Positions 37,546 through 46,649 of a DNA stretch of 64,000 bases are shown in pieces. Source of the stretch: an uncultured Lachnospiraceae bacterium (GTDB lineage Bacteria > Bacillota > Clostridia > Lachnospirales > Lachnospiraceae); NCBI GenBank assembly GCA_945621435.1, contig CALZBR010000006.1:17628-81627 (forward strand), written 5' to 3'. The notes under the pieces are model-generated. The model did no database searches, was not told the origin of the DNA, and saw nothing but the letters and a program-made list of their open reading frames with translations. Each line of letters opens with the position of its first letter. Position 1 is the first letter of the stretch. The position numbers were made by a program, and so were the translations under genes.

Positions 37546-38286
37546 TCACATATTCCCCATCAGGGTATCCTTCATTACCCCAACAAACTCCCGCAACAGA
37601 TTATTCGGCAACAATGCCTCCACCGAATCCGCCGCCAGCCCCTCTGCATGATATCCCTGCTTCTTCGCTATTCTCAGCGCTCGAAATACGTGAAAGTTAT
37701 TGGTTACAATCACAACACGACTGTTTTCTTTGTCTATAAGCTTTCCGCTGAATTCCAGGTTTTCATACGTATTTCTGGATTTATTTTCCACAAGAATACG
37801 CTCTCTTTCGATTCCTGCGTCTTCCAGATATCCGGCCATCCCCTCTGCTTCCGGGATGATTTCATTGCCTCCCTGTCCGCCGGAAACAATGGCAATGGTT
37901 CCCGGGTTCTCCCTAAGATACTCCACTGCTTTATCAAGCCTTCTTCGAAGCACTTCACTGGGACCGTTTTTCTTCCACTGGGCTCCCAGTATGATACAAT
38001 AATCGGCTCCGGGCTCCGCCTCAGCGCGAAAATCACTCAGTATCATTCCCTCCACGACACAAAAAATCAAAACTCCGACCGCAATCACTCCGAGTCCCGT
38101 CAACCGTAGCCGGCGCGGAAGCACCCGGAACCATTTCAGGTCCAGTGCCAGTCCAAACAGAATGCTACAGACCCCTGCCACGCCCCATACCAGGAAAAAT
38201 AACGTGCCGAATCCCACAGAGGCAACCATAAGGCAATAAAGAATACAGCCAATTCCCAGAATATAAAAAAAGATCCCTTTCTTCAT
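37546..38286 (-). CDS. YdcF/DUF218 family membrane protein
   Basis: This 246-aa protein has three to four N-terminal membrane helices (about residues 5-85). A DUF218 domain follows with DYCIILGAQWKKNGPSEVL, RRRLDKAVEYL, IVSGGQGGNE and ENKSRNTYENLEFSGKL. Relatives (SanA, ElyC, YdcF) act in envelope maintenance; the biochemical activity is not settled. It is divergent from the sirtuin gene. Confidence 0.88.
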   Translation of the reverse strand: MKKGIFFYILGIGCILYCLMVASVGFGTLFFLVWGVAGVCSILFGLALDLKWFRVLPRRLRLTGLGVIAVGVLIFCVVEGMILSDFRAEAEPGADYCIILGAQWKKNGPSEVLRRRLDKAVEYLRENPGTIAIVSGGQGGNEIIPEAEGMAGYLEDAGIERERILVENKSRNTYENLEFSGKLIDKENSRVVIVTNNFHVFRALRIAKKQGYHAEGLAADSVEALLPNNLLREFVGVMKDTLMGNM

Positions 38287-38447
38287 GCTTGCCGCCTCCC
38301 TTCTGCCGCACGAAACCCAATCCTATATAAAAGACTCAAGGTGTTCTAAGCCTTTTATCATAATATATCACAAAAGGCAGGCCGGTCTCAATAGTCATTG
38401 CTTATGGTTTTCTTAAGAATTTGTATCTTATGTTCCAAAGTCATTTA

Positions 38448-38456
38448 TGGTATAAT
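38448..38456 (+). promoter_or_regulatory. extended -10 promoter of the sirtuin gene
   Basis: TGGTATAAT gives an extended -10 element with a perfect TATAAT at 38451-38456, about 85 bp before the start codon. Confidence 0.5.
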
Positions 38457-38541
38457 GGATTCAGATGAAAAGCGGGCAGCCTGCGAAAGCAAAGCAGAAC
38501 GCCGGCAGGCGCATAAAGCCGAAACAAAAAGGAGAACAGCC

Positions 38542-39279
38542 ATGAATCATCGGGAAGATACCCTAAAAGCCATTGAAGAGTTAAGAGAAATCATTCAGAA
38601 ATACAATAACATCGTCTTTTTCGGTGGAGCCGGTGTGTCCACCGAAAGCGGCATACCTGACTTCAGAAGTGTGGACGGTCTCTACCATCAGCAGTATGAC
38701 TATCCTCCCGAGACCATTTTAAGTCATACCTTTTATCGGAGAAATCCCGAAGAATTCTACCGTTTCTACAGAAACAAGATGCTCTTTACCAATGTCGCAC
38801 CCAACGCAGCCCACCGCAAGCTGGCAGAGCTTGAAAAGCAGGGAAAGCTTCGAGCCGTTATCACCCAGAATATTGACGGACTCCATCAGGCAGCCGGAAG
38901 TAAAGTGGTACTGGAGCTCCATGGCTCCGTGCTTCGCAACTACTGCGAACACTGCGGCGAATTCCATAATCTGCAATATATTCTTGATACCAATGGTGTT
39001 CCCAAATGTAAAAAATGTGGCGGTCCGGTGAAGCCGGATGTGGTATTATACGAGGAAGGTCTGAATCAGGATACCATACAGGAGGCCGTTCGCTATATCA
39101 GCAATGCCGAGGTGCTCATCATCGGCGGTACCTCTCTTGCTGTTTATCCTGCTGCCGGACTCATTGATTATTTTCAGGGAGATAAGCTTGTGGTCATCAA
39201 CAAGTCCTCCACCCCCAGGGACAACTTTGCGGATTTGCTGATCTCTGCCCCCATCGGCGAGGTATTCTCTACAATTTGA
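38542..39279 (+). CDS. cobB: NAD-dependent protein deacylase (Sir2 family)
   Basis: This 245-aa sirtuin removes acyl groups from lysines using NAD. It has FFGGAGVSTESGIPDFRS, TQNIDGLHQ with the catalytic His in LELHGSVLR, zinc cysteines in CEHCGEF and CKKCGG, and IGGTSLAVYPAAGL. The ATG at 38542 has AAAGGAG upstream; the frame extends further upstream over the promoter and is trimmed. Confidence 0.95.
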   Translation: MNHREDTLKAIEELREIIQKYNNIVFFGGAGVSTESGIPDFRSVDGLYHQQYDYPPETILSHTFYRRNPEEFYRFYRNKMLFTNVAPNAAHRKLAELEKQGKLRAVITQNIDGLHQAAGSKVVLELHGSVLRNYCEHCGEFHNLQYILDTNGVPKCKKCGGPVKPDVVLYEEGLNQDTIQEAVRYISNAEVLIIGGTSLAVYPAAGLIDYFQGDKLVVINKSSTPRDNFADLLISAPIGEVFSTI

Positions 39280-39342
39280 TTTTTCACTATAGATTTTCCC
39301 TGTCTGTTTATTGTATTGAACGAATGAATGAAAGCGTATTAT

Positions 39343-39885
39343 TTAAATATTGGCATTATACTCTTTCATTATTTCAACAATTTCAATGTCGCCATCCACA
39401 AGAACCTCAACGATAGGTTCTCTACCATCCTCGTTAGGTTCGTTTTTCCAATAGATTTCTGCCAGCCTTATGTTTTCTTCTTCAGAATTTGTTCCATCAA
39501 AGCATTTATAAGCATCACCATAGAATACGCGACCATTTGTTTCAATCTTTGCAACACTGTACGTCTTTCTTCCAAGTTTAACAAAGTAATCTGCCCAACG
39601 AACAGCTTCCTCATAGGTTCTTGATACATAAAGAGATGCCATTCTTGACGGATAATCCGGATACTTTTCCTTTCTTACCTTCTCTAATGCCAACTCGCGA
39701 AGTGCAACACCCAGGCTGTGATCAATCTCCACTTCTTTGTATTTTTCAGGATTATTTAATACATCTTCCACTCTGTTCATTTGTTCGTAAACACGGTCAT
39801 ACACTCCGTTAGGATGTTCGTCATCCACAACAAAATGCTGATGTAATGTCTTGGGTCTGTCTGAAATTACATGGTAAAAAATCAT
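39343..39885 (-). CDS. DUF2441 family protein
   Basis: This 180-aa protein matches the DUF2441 pattern: MIFYHVISDRP, DHSLGVALRELALEKVRKE, YPDYPSRMASLYVSRTYEEA and GRVFYGDAYKCFDGT. The RYPS-like and VALRE segments recall ADP-ribosyltransferase-like folds, but no activity is known to me. It stands alone between the sirtuin and EamA genes. An NAD link with the sirtuin is speculation only. Confidence 0.82.
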   Translation of the reverse strand: MIFYHVISDRPKTLHQHFVVDDEHPNGVYDRVYEQMNRVEDVLNNPEKYKEVEIDHSLGVALRELALEKVRKEKYPDYPSRMASLYVSRTYEEAVRWADYFVKLGRKTYSVAKIETNGRVFYGDAYKCFDGTNSEEENIRLAEIYWKNEPNEDGREPIVEVLVDGDIEIVEIMKEYNANI

Positions 39886-40041
39886 TGCTTATTACCTCCA
39901 TATAAAATTACCGTTGCTTTCAAATATTAATCCATAAATAGTTTAATGTCCCGACAAGCAGTTTGACAACCTCAAGTTTCATCATAATCAAATTTGAGCC
40001 AATCTTATCTTAATCCATTAGCTAACACCCACATTTTTTCC

Positions 40042-40947
40042 TTATTCCTCTTTTCTGCTTACCAGAACCGATGCAATCAGCACAAGGAGCATACCGGAAA
40101 GCATTACTGCCGAAAGCCTTTCCTTATAACAGAGTACTCCCGTCAGTGCGGAGACAATCGGCTCCAGGGTGGCCAGAACGGCTGCCCTCCCGGGCTCCAT
40201 ATAATTTAGACCAAGCGTATAAAGGGAAAAGGAAACCGTGGTGGAAAAGAAAGCCATCGCCAGCCCCACGCCCCAGCATGCGGGGGCTGCATTCAGCTTC
40301 TCTACAATTTCCGGCAGCCTGACAAAGGGCAGCACTCCCACACAGGCAAAGAGAAAGGTATAGGCAGACACCGTCATGGGATGATACCCCTTATTCAAGG
40401 CATATTGTCCAAAAATTGTATACAGTCCGTAACCGATACCGGAGCCTACGCCAAGCAGTAAGCCACGTACACTGATGTCGCCCGGTCCGGAAGTAATACC
40501 GCTGACCAGCACACAGCCTGCCAATGCAAGCACAAGGGAAAGCCACTTTCTCCGGCTCATTTTCTCCCGAAAACAGACCCCGGACATCAGCATCACCCAC
40601 ACCGGGGAGGTATACATCAGAATGGAGGAGAATGCTGCGGAAGAGATTCCCACATTCCGAAAATAACAATAGCTGAAGAACACAATGCTGAAAATGCCTG
40701 TCCCCACATAACACCAGCAGTCCCTGATTCTGACATGCAGAAAATTCTCCTTTGCCACCTTCTGCAACAATCCGATTCCCGGAAACAAAAAGAAAACACT
40801 TCCATAGGATCTGATACACACGATCTCCATGGCCGAAAATCCGGACGCATTCAGTTTTCTCACAAATATTACTAAAATACCCCATAAAACGGAGGCGGCA
40901 GCCACCAAAAACGGCGCTGCCTTCCTCATCGTATTGCTGTTTTTCAT
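40042..40947 (-). CDS. EamA/DMT family transporter
   Basis: This 301-aa protein has ten hydrophobic segments in two EamA repeats (each about 140 aa, for example VAAASVLWGILVIFVRKLNA and ending LNYMEPGRAAVLATLEPIVSAL). Such proteins export or import small metabolites; the substrate is unknown. AGAGG precedes the ATG at 40947. Confidence 0.9.
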   Translation of the reverse strand: MKNSNTMRKAAPFLVAAASVLWGILVIFVRKLNASGFSAMEIVCIRSYGSVFFLFPGIGLLQKVAKENFLHVRIRDCWCYVGTGIFSIVFFSYCYFRNVGISSAAFSSILMYTSPVWVMLMSGVCFREKMSRRKWLSLVLALAGCVLVSGITSGPGDISVRGLLLGVGSGIGYGLYTIFGQYALNKGYHPMTVSAYTFLFACVGVLPFVRLPEIVEKLNAAPACWGVGLAMAFFSTTVSFSLYTLGLNYMEPGRAAVLATLEPIVSALTGVLCYKERLSAVMLSGMLLVLIASVLVSRKEE

Positions 40948-40992
40948 CAATTTACCTCTGAACGAATCCAAGCTTTATCCTGCCGCAATCCT

Positions 40993-42534
40993 TTACTTAT
41001 GCGCAACCTCGCGTTTGACCTCATCGAACTCCTTCTGAATCTCCTCAGAGGGTGCCTTGGTGCAAAGGCTGACAACCACCAGCACAATCATAGCAACCAG
41101 AAATGCAGGCAGCAACTCATAAATCGCAAAAACTCCACCCCTAGGTGCGATTACGTATTTCCAAATGAACACCATCGCGCCACCGGAAACCATACCGGCA
41201 AGCGCTCCGGCAAAGGTAGTGCGTTTCCAGAACAGAGAGAATAAAACCACAGGACCAAAGGCAGCACCGAAGCCTGCCCATGCAAAGGATACGATACCAA
41301 AGATAGAGCTCTTGGGATCCCTCGCAATGAATACACCCAGAATCGCAATGGCAATAACCGTCAGACGTGCGATAATCATGCTTGCCTTCTTGGAAAGCTT
41401 GATATGTAATGCGCCCTGCAGAATATCCTGGGACACACTGGATGCCGCAGCCAGGAGCTGGGAATCCGCTGTGGACATGGTACTTGCCAGAATCCCTGCC
41501 ATGACCAGACCGGCCATCAACGCAGGAAAAATACCGGATTTGGACAAAAGATCCGCAATACGGATGATGATAGTCTCTGTGTCGGTTCCCGCAAGCGCAA
41601 CAATCAGTCCCTTATCACTGAGTGCTTTTCCGACAATACCAATCAGGACAGCGATGCTCATGGCAATCACTACCCAGACAGATGCCACACGGCGGGAGGT
41701 CTTCAGCTTCTGCTCATCTTCAATCGCCATAAATCTAAGCAGAATATGAGGCATTCCGAAATAACCGAGTCCCCATGCACAGGTGGAGATAATCGTCAGA
41801 AACGTATATGGCTTGGAAGCCCCCGTATCAGCCACGTAGGTCGCAGTCATGGACAAATATCCCTCCAGGTTCCCGGCATTGTCCAGTACCGCACCTGCGC
41901 CTCCTGCCTTGACTACAGAGAAGCCAAGTACAAAGAGCAGTGCAAAGGACATGATGATACTCTGAATAAAGTCTGTAGTGGAAGCCGCCAGGAATCCTCC
42001 TGCTGTGGTATATCCAACGATAATGATGGCTGAAATAATCATAGCCACCATATAATCTGCATCAAACAAGGTGCCAAAAAGCTTACCGCAGGCAGCAAAG
42101 CCCGACGCAGTATAAGGAACAAAAAAGACGATAATTACCAACGCAGCAATGGTGGATAATATATGTTTCTTGTCCCGGTATCTGTCAGACAGGAACTGAG
42201 GCAATGTGAAAGAATCCGTCTTGTGTGTATAGTGACGCAGGCGCTTTGCCACCAGCAGCCAGTTCAGATAGGTGCCTGCAGCCAGACCGATAATCGTCCA
42301 CCCCACATCGGCCAGTCCCGAGAGATAAGCCAGACCGGGCAGTCCCATCAACAGGTAACTTGACATGTCCGAAGCCTCGGCACTCATTGCCGTCACGAAG
42401 GGACCAAGCTTACGGCCTCCCAGATAGAAATCGGAAGCAGACTCATTTTTCTTTGCAAAGCTGAAACCGATAATCAGCACTGCAGCCAGGTAAAGAATCA
42501 TTGAAATCAATATGCAGATTAATGATGAACTCAT
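40993..42534 (-). CDS. putP: sodium/proline symporter
   Basis: This 513-aa SSS-family transporter has about 13 membrane helices. The PutP hallmarks are SDFYLGGRKLGPFVTAMSAEASDMSSYLLMG (key parts FYLGGR and SAEASDMS), GFLAASTTDFIQS and STMSTADSQLLAAASSVSQD, which holds sodium ligands. Proline uptake driven by Na+ fits the sodium ATP synthase of this organism. GGGAGG precedes the ATG. Confidence 0.93.
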   Translation of the reverse strand: MSSSLICILISMILYLAAVLIIGFSFAKKNESASDFYLGGRKLGPFVTAMSAEASDMSSYLLMGLPGLAYLSGLADVGWTIIGLAAGTYLNWLLVAKRLRHYTHKTDSFTLPQFLSDRYRDKKHILSTIAALVIIVFFVPYTASGFAACGKLFGTLFDADYMVAMIISAIIIVGYTTAGGFLAASTTDFIQSIIMSFALLFVLGFSVVKAGGAGAVLDNAGNLEGYLSMTATYVADTGASKPYTFLTIISTCAWGLGYFGMPHILLRFMAIEDEQKLKTSRRVASVWVVIAMSIAVLIGIVGKALSDKGLIVALAGTDTETIIIRIADLLSKSGIFPALMAGLVMAGILASTMSTADSQLLAAASSVSQDILQGALHIKLSKKASMIIARLTVIAIAILGVFIARDPKSSIFGIVSFAWAGFGAAFGPVVLFSLFWKRTTFAGALAGMVSGGAMVFIWKYVIAPRGGVFAIYELLPAFLVAMIVLVVVSLCTKAPSEEIQKEFDEVKREVAHK

Positions 42535-42655
42535 GTATTTTCCTCCCTCTTTTGTGCATATAAATGCAGTTTACCTGTTATTTTTCATTAAGTCAATACA
42601 GATTCTGCATGATTCCTGACGAATCATGTTATTTTTATTCATTTAAAATGTTATC

Positions 42656-42967
42656 TTACCGGAAATTCAGCACCCACCGGTTCTCCGACTGAAAATAAAT
42701 CAACCATACCCGATAACTGCGCTCCCTTATCTCAATAGTGCAGTCAAACTCTATGGAGGGTGTCCCCGCATAATTTTTCCTGGTCTGCGAATGGACATAG
42801 ATTGGTCTGACTGTCTGAATCTCTCCCTCTTCATCCTGCAGCTTTATCATCAGTGGTGTAATCCGCCCATTACTCGTAAACCAGCATTCACAGGCGATCT
42901 CCCGCTGGGTTCCCCGTATCGGACCTTCATTTGTACTCTGACTGTTTACTCCGATTCCAAAAGCCAT
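42656..42967 (-). CDS. small protein co-transcribed with the Y-family polymerase
   Basis: This 103-aa protein is soluble and mostly beta (RGTQREIACECWFTSNGRIT, VRPIYVHSQTRKNYAGTP, YRVWLIYFQSENRWVLNF). I do not recognise a named family. Its start lies 43 bp after the polymerase stop, with GGAGG upstream, so it should be under the same LexA promoter. A DNA-damage role is inferred from context. Confidence 0.7.
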   Translation of the reverse strand: MAFGIGVNSQSTNEGPIRGTQREIACECWFTSNGRITPLMIKLQDEEGEIQTVRPIYVHSQTRKNYAGTPSIEFDCTIEIRERSYRVWLIYFQSENRWVLNFR

Positions 42968-43010
42968 TGTTTACACCTCCTTCACGCTGATAACCCTATT
43001 GTTCCTCTTC

Positions 43011-44273
43011 CTACTCAATTCTAAGCTTCGAGTAGTCCACCTCTCGTTTTTCCCTGGAGATTCCGCCGCACATATGATCGATGGGCTGGTTCAGGAATAC
43101 CGCCCGCTTCACCGAGTCAATCCCATATCGACTCCTGATGTTATCCATGGTCTCATCTGCTTTCATCAGTTTCCCATAGTCTACCTCATCAAATAAACTC
43201 AACTGTCTCGCAAACTCTCCCGACTGTACCCTGCAAGTATGAATCCCCAAATGCCTGATTGCCACACCATTCCACAGCTCCCGGAACAGCTCACATGCCG
43301 CCCGGTATATCTCACCCGTGATATTGGTAGAGGAAGACAGTATCTTCCTATGAGACACATAGGACAAATCCGTAAATCTGATACCTACCGCCACAATTTC
43401 TATCTGAACATTATCCTGCCTGAGTCTGGTACCCACGGTCTCTGCCAATGCCAGCAATATCTTCTCGGCGTTCTCCCTATCCGTCACATCAAAGGGCGCA
43501 GTCGTACTGTTTCCGTAGCCTTTATTGGCCGGTGCCTCCGATAGCACCGGTGAGCAGTCGATGCCATTGGCAAAGCCCCAGATTACCTCCCCCTGTTTTT
43601 TCAAATAATCCCTCAACATCACAGGATCCGCCTGCGCCAGCTCACCAATGGTTCTTATCCCCAAATCCAAAAGTCTCTTTGCCGTGGCTCTGCCTACAAA
43701 AAACAAATCCGATACCGGCAATGGCCACATTTTTTCTCTGATCTCATGAGCGTACAAAGTATGCACCCGGTTCGGTTTCCGGAAATCCGACGCCATCTTC
43801 GCCAGCAGCTTGTTCTCCGAAATTCCGATATTCACCGTAAAGCCCAGCTCCTGACAGATCCGCTCCCGAATCTGCCCTGCTGTTTCCTCCGGTGTACCGA
43901 AGAGATGACAAGTGGTACTCATATCCACAAAGGCTTCATCTATGCTGTACTGCTCCACCACGTCCGAATACTCCCGCAAAATACTCATAAAGGCAGCCGA
44001 ACATCTCTCATACAGACTATAATTAGGGGGTACAAGCATAAGGTTCGGACACTTCTTCTTCGCCTCCGGTATACTCTCCCCCGTCCGCACACCGTATTTT
44101 CCCGCCGGTATGGATTTGGCAAGAATAATCCCATGGCGCATGGTCATATCCCCTCCGACAGCCGCCGGTATCTGCCGCAGATCCAGCGTCCCCCCACGAT
44201 GCTTTAGACGAAAAACGGCCTCCCAGGACAGGAAGGCCGAGTTCACATCAATATGAAAAATAATGCTTTTCAA
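43011..44273 (-). CDS. dinB: Y-family translesion DNA polymerase
   Basis: This 420-aa polymerase copies damaged DNA. The catalytic segments are FHIDVNSAFLSWEAV (first Asp) and YSIDEAFVDMS (Asp-Glu). The helix-hairpin-helix ARATAKRLLDLGIRTIGELA and the little-finger domain follow. The start is a TTG immediately after an in-frame TGA, with AGGAGG 10 nt upstream. A LexA box lies inside its promoter. The C-terminus (QPIDHMCGGISREKRE) is not a clear clamp motif. Confidence 0.93.
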   Translation of the reverse strand: MKSIIFHIDVNSAFLSWEAVFRLKHRGGTLDLRQIPAAVGGDMTMRHGIILAKSIPAGKYGVRTGESIPEAKKKCPNLMLVPPNYSLYERCSAAFMSILREYSDVVEQYSIDEAFVDMSTTCHLFGTPEETAGQIRERICQELGFTVNIGISENKLLAKMASDFRKPNRVHTLYAHEIREKMWPLPVSDLFFVGRATAKRLLDLGIRTIGELAQADPVMLRDYLKKQGEVIWGFANGIDCSPVLSEAPANKGYGNSTTAPFDVTDRENAEKILLALAETVGTRLRQDNVQIEIVAVGIRFTDLSYVSHRKILSSSTNITGEIYRAACELFRELWNGVAIRHLGIHTCRVQSGEFARQLSLFDEVDYGKLMKADETMDNIRSRYGIDSVKRAVFLNQPIDHMCGGISREKREVDYSKLRIE

Positions 44274-44298
44274 TCATATGTTACCTCCTGTGTTTCAC

Positions 44299-44327
44299 AT
44301 TATAGCAAACATATGTTCGTTTTTCAA
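44299..44327 (-). promoter_or_regulatory. dinB promoter with LexA (SOS) box
   Basis: On the minus strand TTGAAA (44327-44322), 17 bp, TATAAT (44304-44299). The spacer contains CGAACATATGTTTG (44319-44306), a full match to the Firmicute LexA consensus CGAACRNRYGTTYG, so LexA would block RNA polymerase directly. Confidence 0.9.
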
Positions 44328-44364
44328 CTGTAATTTAAGACCAATTTAAAGACCGCTGTTTTTT

Positions 44365-45021
44365 CTATTTCACTTTTTTATCTATTACTTTCCCATTTTC
44401 CAACTCATAAACCTCATTACAGAGATATTCAATATCCTCGCTGTTGTGACTTGCCAATAGAATAATTTTCCCTTTCTCTTTTTCCTCCAGAATAAGTTCT
44501 CTTATTTCTTTTATTCCCTGACGATCCAAACCATTCATCGGCTCATCAAATATTAATATTGGAGCCTCCTCTATTAATATTTGAGCTATCGCTAAGCGCT
44601 GTTTCATTCCCAGCGAATACTTGGAAACCTTCTTTCGACTGGTATAATCCAGCTTAACTTTTTGCATAATTTCTTTGATATGTTCATTATCCTTTTTATG
44701 CCTCAATTCATATAGGAACTCCAGATTCTTTTTCCCACTATAGTCCCCCAGAAATGCCGGTTCTTCTATTGTAAATGCAATATTTCGCGGCATTTTTTCG
44801 CCGATTCCAACCTTCTCATTATTTATCAGTATTTCGCCGTCAGTCACCTGATACAAACCACATATACACTTAAAAAGAACCGTTTTCCCGGATCCGTTAT
44901 GCCCGACAAATCCAATAATTTTACCATTTTCTGCTGTAAACGATATATTTTCCAATGCCAGACCTTCTCGAAATTCTTTACATACATTTTTAACTTCCAA
45001 CAAGTACTTATCCATATTCAT
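44365..45021 (-). CDS. ABC transporter ATP-binding protein
   Basis: This 218-aa ATPase has Walker A VGHNGSGKTVLFK, signature YSLGMKQRLAIAQ, Walker B ILIFDEPMNGLD and the H-loop LLASHN. Short BcrA-like ATPases of this kind serve with separate permeases in bacteriocin immunity or peptide export. It is the last gene of the four-gene operon from 47764, with GGGGGAG before the ATG. Confidence 0.92.
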   Translation of the reverse strand: MNMDKYLLEVKNVCKEFREGLALENISFTAENGKIIGFVGHNGSGKTVLFKCICGLYQVTDGEILINNEKVGIGEKMPRNIAFTIEEPAFLGDYSGKKNLEFLYELRHKKDNEHIKEIMQKVKLDYTSRKKVSKYSLGMKQRLAIAQILIEEAPILIFDEPMNGLDRQGIKEIRELILEEKEKGKIILLASHNSEDIEYLCNEVYELENGKVIDKKVK

Positions 45022-45034
45022 AAGCTCCCCCGTT

Positions 45035-45871
45035 TCATTTTTTTAACCTTCCATTCTCCTGCCTTTGATTAGCCGTTATTTTGGCCAGTACTAAAAAAAG
45101 CAATGTAAGCAAAATCAGCATTGTTAATATATATGTTACAGTTGGATACTCCGTATTTAAACTTCCGTAATGCATGTCCGGTCTCAGCCAGCTCACGGGA
45201 GAATATTTTAGCAATCTCACATCTTTTTTTACTGCCATATCCATAAACAAAACAGCACTGGTAATAATCGGTCCTGCTACTTTTGAGTAAAAATTCAACC
45301 AGTACATCAACATACTCAATACACCTAAAAGCAACCCCATAATACATACCGTTAAAATATTTGCATATAACGGATTGTAATTTGAAATGACCCGATGGGA
45401 GACCGTGGTAAAAATACCGAATTCTCTAATGACATCTCCATTTGTCAGAGTTCCCCATCCCATTCCCCAGTCCGGGATAAAATCGATTATGTTCAGCAAA
45501 AGTACATTTAAGCATAAATATACAATGAAAGTATATATCCAGCTGAAAGTAATGAGATATAGCGCCTGAGCCACTGTCCATTTCGACACACCGATACGTG
45601 CAATAATATAGCGATTCTTTGCCCTGTCTTCCGGGAAAATGGCTGATGCAAAAATAAATATCAACAGAAAACAGAGCACAATATATTTATTGTTCCACAG
45701 CAGCGCAAAGCCCCACGGACTCATTCTCAACTGCATTACATGACAGTACTCTCTGAGGGGCATCAAAAAAGCATCCATAGTTAATATGGTAACTACCAAA
45801 ACTGCAAGCATTCTCCAGGAAAGAAAATGTCTCCGCAATAAGTGGCAATAATAATGCATCACACTATTCAT
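45035..45871 (-). CDS. ABC transporter permease
   Basis: This 278-aa protein has six hydrophobic segments (LAVLVVTILTMDAFLMPL, YIVLCFLLIFIFASAIF, WIYTFIVYLCLNVLLLNII and others). No ATPase motif is present. It overlaps the preceding permease by 8 bp and the ATPase follows 13 bp later, so the three form one complex. The substrate is unknown. Confidence 0.85.
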   Translation of the reverse strand: MNSVMHYYCHLLRRHFLSWRMLAVLVVTILTMDAFLMPLREYCHVMQLRMSPWGFALLWNNKYIVLCFLLIFIFASAIFPEDRAKNRYIIARIGVSKWTVAQALYLITFSWIYTFIVYLCLNVLLLNIIDFIPDWGMGWGTLTNGDVIREFGIFTTVSHRVISNYNPLYANILTVCIMGLLLGVLSMLMYWLNFYSKVAGPIITSAVLFMDMAVKKDVRLLKYSPVSWLRPDMHYGSLNTEYPTVTYILTMLILLTLLFLVLAKITANQRQENGRLKK

Positions 45872-46649
45872 TGTGCACCTTCCTCCTTATCAAAAATAAG
45901 GTTATGCGATACAGAGTACAATACAACAAAAATGCTATCAGCAAAGCATAGCCAAGGCCAATCCAATCGTTATCGAAGATTTGTGTAATCCCGTCAAAAA
46001 TAATGGAAAAATTAAAAAAGACATCCTTAATCAATTTCCGAACATAAAAATTAAAGATATAAAACACTGCAATCGGGATACAGAAAACAACCGATTTATT
46101 GGGAATGATGACCGATATCAGCATAACAATCTGACATAAAAGCGCGCAATATAACGCCTTGGGCAATGAGGAAAGAAAAAAATAAGCCAAATAATGTCCC
46201 TCTTCAATCAAGTCCATAAACATTACCGTGGATATAGTCGTCAGGGTTTCCGGCAGACAGACCGGACTCTTGAACGAGTACACTATTACAAAACATATTT
46301 TCCCCAGTATAAACGCAGATATCGTCGATAAAACAGCCACAACGGTCTTAGAAAACACATAATCGGATATCCTGATACGGCCAACCTCATTTTTTATATT
46401 ACCGTATGCGAAATCATCATAAAAGCACAGGGCATATGGCAGAATTCCAACAATATACGCCAAAAAGCTCTGGCTCCTGTCATGTATCATGAGAAACATA
46501 TGAATTGTTTCCGTCCTGAAGCTTCCACAAAACAGAAAGGTAAAATAACATACCGCCACTCCCAATATGATGCTGAAAATGAAACGATAAGAAATAAACG
46601 CTCTCTTCAGATCAATCTGCATGATCCTATATTTCTCAGATTTTATCAT
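45864..46649 (-). CDS. ABC transporter permease
   Basis: This 261-aa protein has six hydrophobic segments (FIFSIILGVAVCYFTFLF, SFLAYIVGILPYALCFYD and others). It overlaps the upstream gene by 4 bp (ATGA) and the downstream permease by 8 bp. It is the second membrane subunit of the exporter. Confidence 0.85.
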   Translation of the reverse strand: MIKSEKYRIMQIDLKRAFISYRFIFSIILGVAVCYFTFLFCGSFRTETIHMFLMIHDRSQSFLAYIVGILPYALCFYDDFAYGNIKNEVGRIRISDYVFSKTVVAVLSTISAFILGKICFVIVYSFKSPVCLPETLTTISTVMFMDLIEEGHYLAYFFLSSLPKALYCALLCQIVMLISVIIPNKSVVFCIPIAVFYIFNFYVRKLIKDVFFNFSIIFDGITQIFDNDWIGLGYALLIAFLLYCTLYRITLFLIRRKVHNE

